From a virus, in the IMG/VR virus record IMGVR_UViG_3300010397_000057, positions 1 through 46,498 of that record: DNA of 46,498 nucleotides; one strand, given 5' to 3'. Shown here in pieces: positions 1 through 6,332 of the stretch; positions within the stretch are counted from its first letter, which is position 1, and each line of letters starts with the position of its first letter. A model generated the notes under the pieces. That model saw nothing but the letters and a program-made list of their open reading frames with translations. It searched no databases and was not told the origin of the DNA. A program made the position numbers and the translations under genes.

Positions 1-68
1 GTCCTGAAACTTTTTCGATCTTGGATTTTTTCCGGGTTTCGTAACTCAGAGTGACATCCGCGCAAGTA

Positions 69-120
69 ACGCTGCGTAATCACTACTCTTGATCACTCAA
101 CTCGAATCACGCTGCGTGAT
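69..120. repeat. Two ACGCTGCGT repeats near the left end
   Basis: ACGCTGCGT occurs at 69-77 and again at 109-117, exactly 40 bp apart on the same strand. The second copy sits in a longer perfect palindrome, ATCACGC-T-GCGTGAT (106-120), which overlaps the stop codon of the HNH gene. The reverse complement of the motif is found near the right end (46417-46425). After joining the ends, all three copies lie between the HNH gene and terS, where terminase-binding or cos-processing sites are expected. The repeats are seen directly; the role is inferred. Bases 1-68 hold no gene I can support. Confidence 0.6.
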
Positions 121-427
121 CCTGCTTCGCTCCATTGCATGAGCGACACAGCACAGCAAGCAGGCCAGCCTCGCTACCCCCTGCTGCCACACCAACCACA
201 TGATCAGCAGTCAGGTCAGTAGCTGCATGCCCAGGCCTGCGCCACCCAGGGCACCAGTCCCCATGCTCAGCCCTGTGCGCGCGTACCACAGCAGCGCGCC
301 TGCGTTCCTCGCTGTAGCTGGCACGTGGCCTGCGCGTGCGCTTCTGCTGCAGCACCACACGCCTGTGGATGGGGCAGCGTGACTGGTCGCTCAGCGCACC
401 GCACTCGAGGCATGGCCTGCGTGGCAT
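107..427 (-). CDS. HNH endonuclease (end-proximal)
   Basis: 106-residue protein. An N-terminal CxxC pair (CLECG, residues 7-11) and a later CP..H pattern probably bind zinc. The HNH core follows: ADHVVGVAAGG (residues 74-84) with the catalytic-type histidine, then LCRSCNGAKQ (about 93-102). In HK97-type cos phages, an HNH protein next to the terminase stimulates cos cleavage. Here the gene is the last on the leftward strand, so in the circular form it directly precedes terS, which fits that role. A TGA lies two codons upstream of the ATG at 427, so the start cannot move further out. Confidence 0.85.
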   Translation of the reverse strand: MPRRPCLECGALSDQSRCPIHRRVVLQQKRTRRPRASYSEERRRAAVVRAHRAEHGDWCPGWRRPGHAATDLTADHVVGVAAGGSEAGLLAVLCRSCNGAKQDHAA

Positions 428-596
428 GGGTCACCACCTGCGTACGGGGGTGCAGCGGACGTGCTACCGGCGCTTCGTCGGTGGAGGGTCCGTCCTCGGC
501 GGCTTCTGCTGGATAGGAGGAGGCGACTTCGGCACGACAGGGCGTACCGGTGGGGGCTTCGACACGAGGCTCCGAGCGGTGGTCAGTCGGATGTGG
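428..596. other. Region without a confident gene
   Basis: This stretch between the end-proximal HNH gene and the next leftward gene is GC-rich. One leftward frame is open across it but has no ATG or GTG with a ribosome site. I see no terminator hairpin. It may hold a leader, or the remains of a small gene. Confidence 0.4.
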
Positions 597-809
597 TCAG
601 GCGGCGAGCCTGCGGTGGGAGCGTTGGGTCTTGCGGCGGGTGTCGAGCTCGGCTTCGAGGACGTCGTCGAGGTGGACGTCGAGGCCGCGGGTGCGCACCT
701 TGCGGTGGCCGTTGCTGGCCTGCCAGCCGCGGTGGATCCAGGACTTCACCACGTCGCGTGTGACGCCGGCGGCGAGTGCCGCGTCGGCTCGGGACACGAA
801 ACTGCCCAC
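597..809 (-). CDS. Small HTH DNA-binding protein
   Basis: 70 residues from a GTG at 809. This start is chosen because GGAGG lies about ten bases upstream, whereas the more distal ATG at 902 has no ribosome site. The sequence shows a helix-turn-helix of MerR/excisionase style: ADAALAAGVTRDVVKSWIHR, then a basic NGHRKVRT wing and a short acidic helix (DDVLEAEL). Proteins like this are common in actinophages as small regulators or excisionase-like factors. Its target is unknown. It is separated from the upstream gene by about 105 bases. Confidence 0.65.
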   Translation of the reverse strand: MGSFVSRADAALAAGVTRDVVKSWIHRGWQASNGHRKVRTRGLDVHLDDVLEAELDTRRKTQRSHRRLAA

Positions 810-914
810 CGGGTCCACACCTCCGAAGAGTTGTGATCCACAGTGGGCAGGAAGATCCGCGGCAAGCGTGACACGAGAACGTTGACGCGTCAAGCAACAC
901 ATGGGTTTGAGCCG

Positions 915-1160
915 CTACGAAGAGGGCAACGCCGGCCCGGCGGTCACCACCACACCCTCAACCACCGCCCCGTCCACAACCGTGCGCCGCCTCGTCGTGA
1001 ACCGCACCGCACCCGTGACCGGGTCGTCGAAGCGTGCGATCTCGCCGGGCGGGTCGAGGAGCAGACGCTCCGGCACCACGATCTCGCCGCCCGCAGCCTC
1101 GATCAGCGCCGCCACCGCCGAGAACGGGAACATGTACTCAGGCTCGGTCACGGTCGCCAC
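915..1160 (-). CDS. Hypothetical protein, 81 aa
   Basis: Starts at GTG 1160 with AGGA a few bases upstream and overlaps the end of the DUF6221-like gene by 13 bases. Mixed alpha/beta composition; residues 13-35 (AVAALIEAAGGEIVVPERLL) look like one helix followed by a strand. No recognised motif. The C-terminus is valine-rich. Function unknown; it is part of the same leftward transcript as its neighbours. Confidence 0.6.
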   Translation of the reverse strand: MATVTEPEYMFPFSAVAALIEAAGGEIVVPERLLLDPPGEIARFDDPVTGAVRFTTRRRTVVDGAVVEGVVVTAGPALPSS

Positions 1161-1507
1161 GCTTCCTGGTAGTCCGGGTGGTCGGAGAAGGGCAGGGCAA
1201 GGAGCTGAGCGACCTCTCTCGACGCCGACTCGGAGCCTTCGAACCAGGTCCAGCTGCTCTGCGTGCCGTCGACGACGTGGGCGTGCTTGGCCAGCAGCCG
1301 CCGCTTCGCCTCTACCTCGCGCAGTACGCGGGCAGGGTCGTGACGGGCGATGTGCCTGAGGCGCTCGATACCCAGGTCGCCCGAGTCGAACGGCTGGTCA
1401 TCGTGGAGGGTTCCGTTGCGCACCGTCCAGTCGCGGCTGAGGCACGCCTGCGCCGCCCGCTCGTCCTCGTCAACCCGCGCCTTGATGAACTCCACGATGT
1501 CGGTCAC
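1148..1507 (-). CDS. DUF6221-like protein
   Basis: 119 residues. The N-terminus (VTDIVEFIKARVDEDERAA) and the central HIARHDPARVLREVEAKRR match the pattern I know from DUF6221 proteins of actinobacteria and their phages: a helical protein with a conserved HDPARVLREVEAKR helix. No enzymatic role is established for the family. The start is GTG 1507, which overlaps the stop of the upstream HTH gene as GTGA and implies translational coupling. A longer in-frame opening up to 1645 is rejected because it overlaps the upstream gene wholesale. Confidence 0.8.
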   Translation of the reverse strand: MTDIVEFIKARVDEDERAAQACLSRDWTVRNGTLHDDQPFDSGDLGIERLRHIARHDPARVLREVEAKRRLLAKHAHVVDGTQSSWTWFEGSESASREVAQLLALPFSDHPDYQEAWRP

Positions 1508-1809
1508 GGCGCCATCCTCTCGGTCGAGGTGCCGCACGCCAAGCAGGCGTAGCCCGGCGGCGGACGGTCCAAGCACTCGGCGCACCCGGCAGCGAGCAGT
1601 ACCAGGCCCGGGTCGAGGCGAAGCGCAGCGCAGAGCTGCGCCCATAACAGCAGCGATGGGAGCTGGCGCGCGTTCTCGATGTTCGCGATGGCCGATCGCC
1701 CGGCGGTGGTCATGGCCGCCAGGTCGTCCTGGCTCAACCTCATCTCGCCACGGCGGATGCGAACCGCGTGCGCAACGGTCGCACGCAGAGTGCCCAGGTC
1801 AATCGCCAC
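1504..1809 (-). CDS. XRE-family HTH protein with Cys-rich tail
   Basis: 101 residues. Residues 12-65 form a Cro/CI-type HTH: helix AHAVRIRRGEMRLSQDDLAA, recognition region MTTAGRSAIANIENARQLP, then a closing helix. The C-terminus (AGCAECLDRPPPGYACLACG) has two CxxC pairs suggesting a small zinc ribbon. It is distinct from the immunity-region repressor at 17763 and lies deep in the early transcript, so it is more likely an early-gene regulator or a host-promoter antagonist. The target is unknown. Confidence 0.75.
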   Translation of the reverse strand: MAIDLGTLRATVAHAVRIRRGEMRLSQDDLAAMTTAGRSAIANIENARQLPSLLLWAQLCAALRLDPGLVLLAAGCAECLDRPPPGYACLACGTSTERMAP

Positions 1810-1810
1810 G

Positions 1811-2044
1811 TCACCCTGCCGCCTGATGCCGGGCAGCGTCGCGCGGCTCGTCGCAGAGTGCGCACTGCGGATTCTTCGGCTGCCACTCGTGGGTGATCGG
1901 CACCGGACGCCACGACGACTTCACGGCGGCCAGCTCCTGCTCCAGGAGAAAGATCCTCGACTCGGCGTCGCGCGCCCGGGCCTCCATGCCATCGCGGGCC
2001 GCCTCGGCTTCCTGGAGCCGCCAGCGCAACTGCTCCTTCTTCAT
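1811..2044 (-). CDS. Coiled-coil protein with CxxC
   Basis: 77 residues from ATG 2044, which overlaps the preceding stop (ATGA). Residues 1-45 are one charged heptad-like helix (KKEQLRWRLQEAEAARDGME and onward). The rest carries WRPVPITHEW and a CALC motif, which may bind a metal together with nearby histidines. No family recognised. Size and position fit a small accessory early protein. Confidence 0.65.
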   Translation of the reverse strand: MKKEQLRWRLQEAEAARDGMEARARDAESRIFLLEQELAAVKSSWRPVPITHEWQPKNPQCALCDEPRDAARHQAAG

Positions 2045-2724
2045 GCCGCCTCGCCTTCCTGTCGTCCCGCGTCCTGGACCACCCAGCCTGCATACTCTGC
2101 CGTCTCGAACGTGGACTTGCACCCGCCGCAGTACACGTGGTCCCCCGTGCGGCGGAGCTTCGAGCGGATCTCGCACCGCGGGCACGCCACCCCCACGATC
2201 AACTCCCCGTCGTCGCGTCCCAGACCCAGCGCGCCCCTCGCCCGGCGGTGGAGCGCGGCCAGATCGAGGACACCCTGCCAGCCGGGGACCTCCGAGCAGC
2301 GGTCGAGCGCACCGGGGTAGTCCCACATCGTCCCGGACGTCTGGGTGAGCCGGTCGAGGCGCGGCGCGAGGATCGTCACCGACTGCTGCACCGACCAGCC
2401 CGCCCGCACCCGCGGCGGCTTCCCGGACAGCCGGCACACGTCCCGGACGACGGCGTCCCAGGCGTCGGTGACGAACCAGATCTCCTGCTGCAAGTCGAGG
2501 GCGTCCTCGTTGATCGGTAGGGCGGCGTCGACACGGCGGGCCCGGGGCATGCCGTCACCGCGGCCCGATGTGCCACGAGGGAGGAGCTGCTCCAGATCGC
2601 GGTAGTCGAGGACCAGGGCCCGGACGTCGCGTTCCGCTGCCTCGAGGCACCAGAAGCACAACGGGAGCGTGTCGTCGGCCGGGTCGCCGTGCTCGTCACG
2701 GGCCAGGCAGTGAGCACCGGACAT
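2041..2724 (-). CDS. Zinc-ribbon protein, 227 aa
   Basis: Starts at ATG 2724, five bases after the upstream stop. N-terminus (MSGAHCLARDEHGDPADDTL followed by PLCFWC) has Cys/His pairs. The middle (residues 70-165) is helical, with WDAVVRDVCRLSGKPPRVR. The C-terminus has a clear zinc ribbon, CPRC (181-184) and CGGC (199-202). This layout is frequent in early actinophage proteins of unknown role and suggests nucleic-acid or protein binding. The longer in-frame reading up to 3060 would swallow the neighbouring gene and is rejected. Confidence 0.7.
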   Translation of the reverse strand: MSGAHCLARDEHGDPADDTLPLCFWCLEAAERDVRALVLDYRDLEQLLPRGTSGRGDGMPRARRVDAALPINEDALDLQQEIWFVTDAWDAVVRDVCRLSGKPPRVRAGWSVQQSVTILAPRLDRLTQTSGTMWDYPGALDRCSEVPGWQGVLDLAALHRRARGALGLGRDDGELIVGVACPRCEIRSKLRRTGDHVYCGGCKSTFETAEYAGWVVQDAGRQEGEAA

Positions 2725-2729
2725 GCAGA

Positions 2730-3119
2730 TCAACGCACCCACCTTCCCGCGGCCGGGTCCCACGACGCCTCGGCGACGAGCCGGTTCAGGTCCGGGCGAG
2801 CATCGGGAGTGCCGGCGGGGACGCGGGTCCACCGGCCCCAGCCGGGACCGGACTCCCACGTCGACCACCACCCGAACTCCTCGCACTCGGCTTCGCCGGG
2901 CCAGCGGCCGGACCAGACATCCGTGCCGCAGTCGTGTCCGTCCTCCTCCCAGTCGACGTCGACACCGCCGTTCGGGAGGATGCCCCGGACGACCATGCGG
3001 CCGCCCGGCTGGCACTGGATGCGCTGGGTGCCGTAGGTCATGCAGCGGGCGACGTCGCACCCCTTGTTGTGGCCGGTGCCGGGCGCCGCGCCGCAGTCCG
3101 GGCAGGTCGCGTCGTCCAT
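2730..3119 (-). CDS. Cys-rich protein, 129 aa
   Basis: N-terminal metal site CPDCG followed by GHNKGCDVARC (residues 6-26). A Trp-rich middle follows: DVWSGRWPGEAECEEFGWW (66-84), then GPGWGRWTRV. GAGAGGA lies eight bases before the ATG at 3119. Similar Cys/Trp-rich proteins occur in actinophage early regions, but I cannot name a family with a known role. Probably a cytoplasmic zinc-binding accessory protein. Confidence 0.65.
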   Translation of the reverse strand: MDDATCPDCGAAPGTGHNKGCDVARCMTYGTQRIQCQPGGRMVVRGILPNGGVDVDWEEDGHDCGTDVWSGRWPGEAECEEFGWWSTWESGPGWGRWTRVPAGTPDARPDLNRLVAEASWDPAAGRWVR

Positions 3120-3120
3120 C

Positions 3121-3174
3121 TCAGGTGTCCTCTCGGCGGTGGCAGACGGGCGAGGAGCACAGCAGCGTGGTCAC
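3121..3174 (-). CDS. Possible 17-residue micro-ORF
   Basis: A tiny frame, VTTLLCSSPVCHRREDT, starts at GTG 3174, overlapping the stop of the upstream gene as GTGA, and ends two bases before the next gene. It fills the only gap in an otherwise continuous chain of coupled genes and carries C.....CH. It could be a real micro-protein, or simply a ribosome-carrying bridge that keeps translation coupled. Chance is also possible. Confidence 0.3.
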   Translation of the reverse strand: MTTLLCSSPVCHRREDT

Positions 3175-3509
3175 GGCGTCGCTCCGGTCCAGGTGTGGCC
3201 AGGCAGCGGCCCGTAGACGTCGACGTGGCCGCCCTTGTGGCCGCGCTGCCGGTCGCAGAGCATGCCGTGGTGCTCGGCGTAGCAGATGAGCTGCGGCCGG
3301 TCCGGGTCGGGCGCGGCGCCGGGGTCGGGCGAGCGGCGCAAGAGCAGGGCGGCAGCGTCGAGGCCGACCGCGACGGCGGCGTTGTAGTCACCGCCGAGGT
3401 CGTGGACCCGGTCCGCCTCGCGTGCGAGTTCCCGGGCGGCCTGCTCGCGGCCTTCCTGCTGGGCGTCGTTGATGAGCTTCTCGATCACCGCCATCTCCTG
3501 CTCGCTCAT
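3171..3509 (-). CDS. Hypothetical helical protein, 112 aa
   Basis: ATG 3509 overlaps the upstream stop (ATGA). Residues 1-60 are a long helix rich in Ala/Glu/Arg (EMAVIEKLINDAQQEGREQA). The C-terminal half has ICYAEHHGMLCDRQRGHKGGH, a C/H-rich knuckle similar to those in small actinophage proteins. No function assigned. It is part of the early leftward operon. Confidence 0.65.
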   Translation of the reverse strand: MSEQEMAVIEKLINDAQQEGREQAARELAREADRVHDLGGDYNAAVAVGLDAAALLLRRSPDPGAAPDPDRPQLICYAEHHGMLCDRQRGHKGGHVDVYGPLPGHTWTGATP

Positions 3510-3769
3510 CCGTCCACCCCCAGCTCTCGGGCGATGGCCTGGATGGTCGAGCAGGGGTACGGCTCGTGGTGCACGTGCCCGCCGTCGTCGCAGTAGATGA
3601 TGCCAACGGCGCACACCGGCGGCTCGTCGGGCTCGTCCTCGAACAGCGGCACCGGCGCGTGCAGCTCGACGACGGCGCGTAGGGCGGCATACACGTGCTC
3701 GTCGCGGTCGGCGTCCCACGGTGTCGTCGGGTCCAGCTCGGCCACTAGCCGGGCGTGCAGGTCGCTCAC
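3506..3769 (-). CDS. Conserved actinophage small protein, 87 aa
   Basis: VSDLHARLVAELDPTTPWDA begins at GTG 3769. The pattern (N-terminal 'DLHARLVAELD', central 'ALRAVVELH', a Cys pair region and C-terminal 'STIQAIARELGV') recurs in Streptomyces-type phages and host genomes as an uncharacterised family. C53 and C60 with nearby histidines may bind zinc. The longer in-frame reading back to 3967 runs through a different gene and is explained by that gene's frame break. Confidence 0.7.
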   Translation of the reverse strand: MSDLHARLVAELDPTTPWDADRDEHVYAALRAVVELHAPVPLFEDEPDEPPVCAVGIIYCDDGGHVHHEPYPCSTIQAIARELGVDG

Positions 3770-3967
3770 CGGTCGCCCCCTTGCTCGGCTCGACGTTCGG
3801 ATGTCCGGCACTTCGAGCAGATGTCGCGCTCGCGGACACCCCCAGGGCAATTGCCGGTGCCGGAAACGGGCGCCGACCCCGCACCGGGCAGGCTCGTCGA
3901 CGCCGAGCATGAGGTGCCACGGTCCGTTGCCGAAGCACTTGCCGTACAGGCGCTTGATGGTGCTCAC
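3766..3967 (-). pseudogene. Cys-containing small gene with a +1 frame break
   Basis: The gene opens at GTG 3967 (GTGA overlap with upstream) reading VSTIKRLYGKCFGNGPWHLM. The downstream gene's GTG at 3769 overlaps a TGA in a different frame. The frame ending there reads RERDICSKCRTSERRAEQ, with a clean CxxC. The span is 202 bases, one more than a multiple of three. Removing one base from the G run at 3839-3843 (minus strand) joins the two halves into one 66-residue zinc-binding protein with intact coupling at both ends. This could be mutation, recoding or a base-calling error. Confidence 0.55.
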
Positions 3968-4209
3968 CGGTCGCTCCCCTCGGCCAGCCGCTCACGCCGC
4001 CAGCGGATGGCGTTACGCCCGTAAACCCAGCCGTAGGCAATCGCCGAGGCGATGAAGCCCCACTGGCGGGTGACGACCGCGTAGCCGATCCAGAGCGCCT
4101 GGGCGCCGAGGCCGACGAGCCAGCCCCACCAGAGCTTGCGACCGGCGATGTAGAGCCCGAAGATCCCGACCGCGGCCAGCACGGCGGACCACGCGAGTGC
4201 AGCGTTCAC
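3964..4209 (-). CDS. Small two-helix membrane protein
   Basis: 81 residues from GTG 4209 (GTGA overlap). Two hydrophobic segments: residues 4-21 (ALAWSAVLAAVGIFGLYI) and about 28-62, interrupted by Trp-rich turns (LWWGWLVGLG, ALWIGYAVV). The C-terminal tail RNAIRWRRERLAEGSDR is strongly basic and probably cytoplasmic. It resembles small membrane proteins found in early regions of actinophages. A holin role is less likely because the lysis genes are elsewhere; superinfection exclusion is possible. Confidence 0.65.
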   Translation of the reverse strand: MNAALAWSAVLAAVGIFGLYIAGRKLWWGWLVGLGAQALWIGYAVVTRQWGFIASAIAYGWVYGRNAIRWRRERLAEGSDR

Positions 4210-4742
4210 CGGTCGCTCCCCTCGGGCTGCTCGGCCAGGTCGAAGAGCCACAACGTCTTCGTGCCCGAGCTCGGTGATCCCGACGCCCGAGGGTCGGTCC
4301 ACGTCCCACCACCACCCGATCGACTATCAGTGGCTACTCGGGTCCAGCCGTCGAATCGGTAGATGCGGCCTTCGTGCCGGTCGTTGTTCGAGTAAGCAAC
4401 GGCAGCTGCTGGCGGCCAGTACGGCCATGCACGGGCGCCCACCTCACGCCACAGCCGGAGCGCTACGCGGGTTGCCCAGCGGGCGTCAGGTGCCGTGCAC
4501 AGCCTGGCCAGTTCGACGAGGGTGTCGCGCGGGCGGCCGGCGGCGGTGCTGCTGACCGTGCTGGCCGAAACGGCGACAGATACCGGCTGGCCCCGGACGA
4601 CGAGTGCCCAGTTCTGCGAGCCGAACGGACGGTTGTTGGGGCCGAGGTAGTGTCCCCAGGTGCGGAGCAGGACATCCGCTTCGCCATCGTCGATAGTGTC
4701 GAAGGCCACGACCGAGAGCGCGAGTGCCAGCTGATTACTCAC
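4206..4742 (-). CDS. Mom-like DNA-modification protein (GNAT-type fold)
   Basis: 178 residues. The architecture matches phage Mom-family proteins: an N-terminal strand pair around WALVVRGQPVSVAVSAS (45-61), a central helix RDTLVELARLCTAPDARWAT (72-91) resembling the 'R..LELSRLC' acyltransferase helix, and the signature AYSNNDRHEGRIYRFDGW (116-133), equivalent to the 'sYsD...GH.GtiYkaaGW' motif. In phage Mu, Mom modifies adenines and protects DNA from restriction. A comparable anti-restriction role is inferred; the substrate is unknown. GTG 4742 overlaps the upstream stop. Confidence 0.72.
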   Translation of the reverse strand: MSNQLALALSVVAFDTIDDGEADVLLRTWGHYLGPNNRPFGSQNWALVVRGQPVSVAVSASTVSSTAAGRPRDTLVELARLCTAPDARWATRVALRLWREVGARAWPYWPPAAAVAYSNNDRHEGRIYRFDGWTRVATDSRSGGGGTWTDPRASGSPSSGTKTLWLFDLAEQPEGSDR

Positions 4743-4909
4743 CGCACACCTCCCTCGCCCTGCTCGTAGAGGTCCGGCTCCGGCTGGCCGACCTTGTCCC
4801 AGCAGTGCTGGCACGGGCCGCCGTACGGGTCCTCAGTCGTGCCGCCGCACCCCTCGGGGCACCAGGCGAAGTCGACGCCCTCGGGGACGTCCGCGTACCA
4901 GCTAGGCAT
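4739..4909 (-). CDS. Zinc-ribbon mini-protein, 56 aa
   Basis: MPSWYADVPEGVDFAWCPEG at the start, then C..C-type spacing: CPEGCGG (17-23) and CQHC (33-36). A single small zinc ribbon occupies most of the chain, followed by an acidic tail. Start ATG 4909; the stop overlaps the Mom-like gene start. Unknown role, probably protein or nucleic-acid binding. Confidence 0.6.
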   Translation of the reverse strand: MPSWYADVPEGVDFAWCPEGCGGTTEDPYGGPCQHCWDKVGQPEPDLYEQGEGGVR

Positions 4910-5123
4910 GATCGGCCTCCTTGCCGTAGAGGTCCGGCTCCTCCATGAGGGCACCGGGGTCGTGCCGGCGGCGGGTCGTCGGCCAGCCACACGGCAGCGG
5001 CTCGGGCGGCCCGGGCAGGAGCAGGCCGTGTTCACGGAGCAGTCGCTGGTACGTCGCCTTGTCGTACAACGGCGTGCCGCCGCCTGCCTGCTGCCACAGT
5101 TCGTGAGCGGATGGCTTAACCAT
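4902..5123 (-). CDS. Hypothetical protein, 73 aa
   Basis: Overlaps both neighbours by eight bases, starting at ATG 5123 and ending at TAG 4902. The N-terminal helix MVKPSAHELWQQAGG is followed by LYDKATYQRLLREHGLLLP, an amphipathic helix. The tail EEPDLYGKEADHA resembles the end of the next gene (EPDLYEQGEGGVR), a small shared motif. No known family. Confidence 0.6.
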   Translation of the reverse strand: MVKPSAHELWQQAGGGTPLYDKATYQRLLREHGLLLPGPPEPLPCGWPTTRRRHDPGALMEEPDLYGKEADHA

Positions 5124-5913
5124 GGTCGGCCTCCTCGGCGGTCAGTGGGCTCGGCTCGGCGTGGAACGGGCAGTGCGGGTCGACCCGGCCGGGCACGTAG
5201 TGGTGCGCTCCCGGGTTGGTGCCGGGCGCTCCGGCGATGTCGACGCGGGCGCAGGTGCACACCGGCTCGACCACACCACCGGACGCGGGCCGGTAGGGGC
5301 ACGCGTCGTCGCCGCAGTCAGCCGGTGACTCGCACAGCTGGGCACCGCAGCCGCATACCGCGTGCCCATCGAAGGTGTAGACCCGGCCGCCGCAGCCGTA
5401 GCACCACATCGCACCCGGTTCGGGGCCGTAGTGGTAGCTCAGGATCTTGACCGGCTCGGGCTGCTCGGCGGGCTCCCAGGGGCCGACGAGGCGGGCAGTC
5501 GTCTGCCTGACGACGCGGCTGCCCGGCCGGGTAAGAGCAAACGAGCGAGCGTCCTCCTCGCTGCCGCACTTGTACTGTGGCTCGTCGCCGTGATCCAGCA
5601 CGACACCCCACAGGTGTTCGCGTTCCCAGCCCTCGGTGGCCTGGCGGCGGCCCTCGGCGAGGCCACGCTCGTAGGCGGCACGCTCGCGGTCGTGCAGGCG
5701 CCGGACGGCGGCGGCGAGGTGCTCGCCCAGCGTCGCCGCGTCGTGGTTGACGAACAGCCACTGCGCCATCCCTGCGGTCGCGAGGTCCGGCTGCTCGCCG
5801 TCGGTCACCATGGCTCCGAACGTGTCCAGAAGCGCGTCGAGGTTGGCACCGAGTTCCGCGAACGTCTGGTCGAAGCTCGCGAGCTGGTCGGGCGTGGGCT
5901 GGTCAGGCTGCAT
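5116..5913 (-). CDS. Cys-rich protein, 265 aa
   Basis: Start ATG 5913 is preferred over ATG 5949 because GGAGGA lies five bases upstream. The N-terminal half is helical with a charged coiled-coil segment (HDRERAAYERGLAEGRRQA). The C-terminal half is metal-binding in character: CYGCGG, then CGCGAQLC, CGDDAC, CTC and a final HCPFH. Together these suggest two or three zinc sites. It is the largest Cys-rich protein of the early region. No enzymatic motif is visible. Confidence 0.65.
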   Translation of the reverse strand: MQPDQPTPDQLASFDQTFAELGANLDALLDTFGAMVTDGEQPDLATAGMAQWLFVNHDAATLGEHLAAAVRRLHDRERAAYERGLAEGRRQATEGWEREHLWGVVLDHGDEPQYKCGSEEDARSFALTRPGSRVVRQTTARLVGPWEPAEQPEPVKILSYHYGPEPGAMWCYGCGGRVYTFDGHAVCGCGAQLCESPADCGDDACPYRPASGGVVEPVCTCARVDIAGAPGTNPGAHHYVPGRVDPHCPFHAEPSPLTAEEADHG

Positions 5914-5973
5914 CGGTTCCTCCGGTCTGGGTGCGCTGGAAAAGCTCATATGGGCCTCGCTTCGCTCGCGTGG

Positions 5974-6168
5974 TCACGGACGGTGCCCGAAGTGCCACGT
6001 CTTGCACGACAGGCAGCGGTACACGCCGAGCTGTCCCGTCACTGCGCCACGGTTCCGGGCCAGGGCGTGGATCGCGGCGAGCGCCGCCGCGCGGTTCGGG
6101 AAGCGCTGCTTCGGCCCGCACGTCTTGGCGTGGCGGCGCTGCTTGGCCGCACGGTTCTTGATGCTCAC
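5974..6168 (-). CDS. Small basic zinc-knuckle protein, 64 aa
   Basis: VSIKNRAAKQRRHAKTCGPK, a basic N-terminus, then a helix (NRAAALAAIHALARNRGA), then YRCLSCKTWHFGH with CxxC...WH..H. This CxxC-WHxGH knuckle is common among actinophage proteins of this size and probably binds zinc and nucleic acid. GTG 6168 overlaps the upstream stop as GTGA. There is a 60-base gap before the next gene. Confidence 0.65.
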   Translation of the reverse strand: MSIKNRAAKQRRHAKTCGPKQRFPNRAAALAAIHALARNRGAVTGQLGVYRCLSCKTWHFGHRP

Positions 6169-6332
6169 CGGCGTCTCGCCCGGTACGCCGAGTGCATCCG
6201 CGACAGCCGGCGGCGGCCGCGCCACGCGGCGATCTCCCGCTCTTGGCGATGCCGAGCAGCGGCGAGGAGCGCGGAGATCTGCCAGTCCGTCAGCTCCGGG
6301 CAGAAGTGGCGCATGAACTCCTCGGCGCTCAC
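6165..6332 (-). CDS. Short basic protein, 55 aa
   Basis: VSAEEFMRHFCPELTDWQIS followed by ALLAAARHRQEREIAAWRGR and a very Arg-rich tail. The beginning 'FCPELTDWQ..ALL.A' resembles the 'l.. f.P..lt.wQ...l' pattern near nucleotide-binding segments of terminases and helicases, but no P-loop follows, so that likeness is weak. Probably a nucleic-acid-binding helper. Confidence 0.55.
   Translation of the reverse strand: MSAEEFMRHFCPELTDWQISALLAAARHRQEREIAAWRGRRRLSRMHSAYRARRR

Noticed and set aside
2041-3060. Extending the zinc-ribbon gene to 3060
   Set aside because: The added part is an Arg-rich shadow of the neighbouring Cys-rich gene; ATG 2724 fits the spacing.
3964-4209. Small membrane protein as the holin
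   Set aside because: It lies in the early operon beside the Mom-like gene, far from the endolysin; the two-helix protein at 22719-22964 is a better candidate.
6165-6332. Terminase or helicase fragment (FCPELTDWQ)
   Set aside because: Only a short resemblance; no Walker A follows and the protein is 55 residues.
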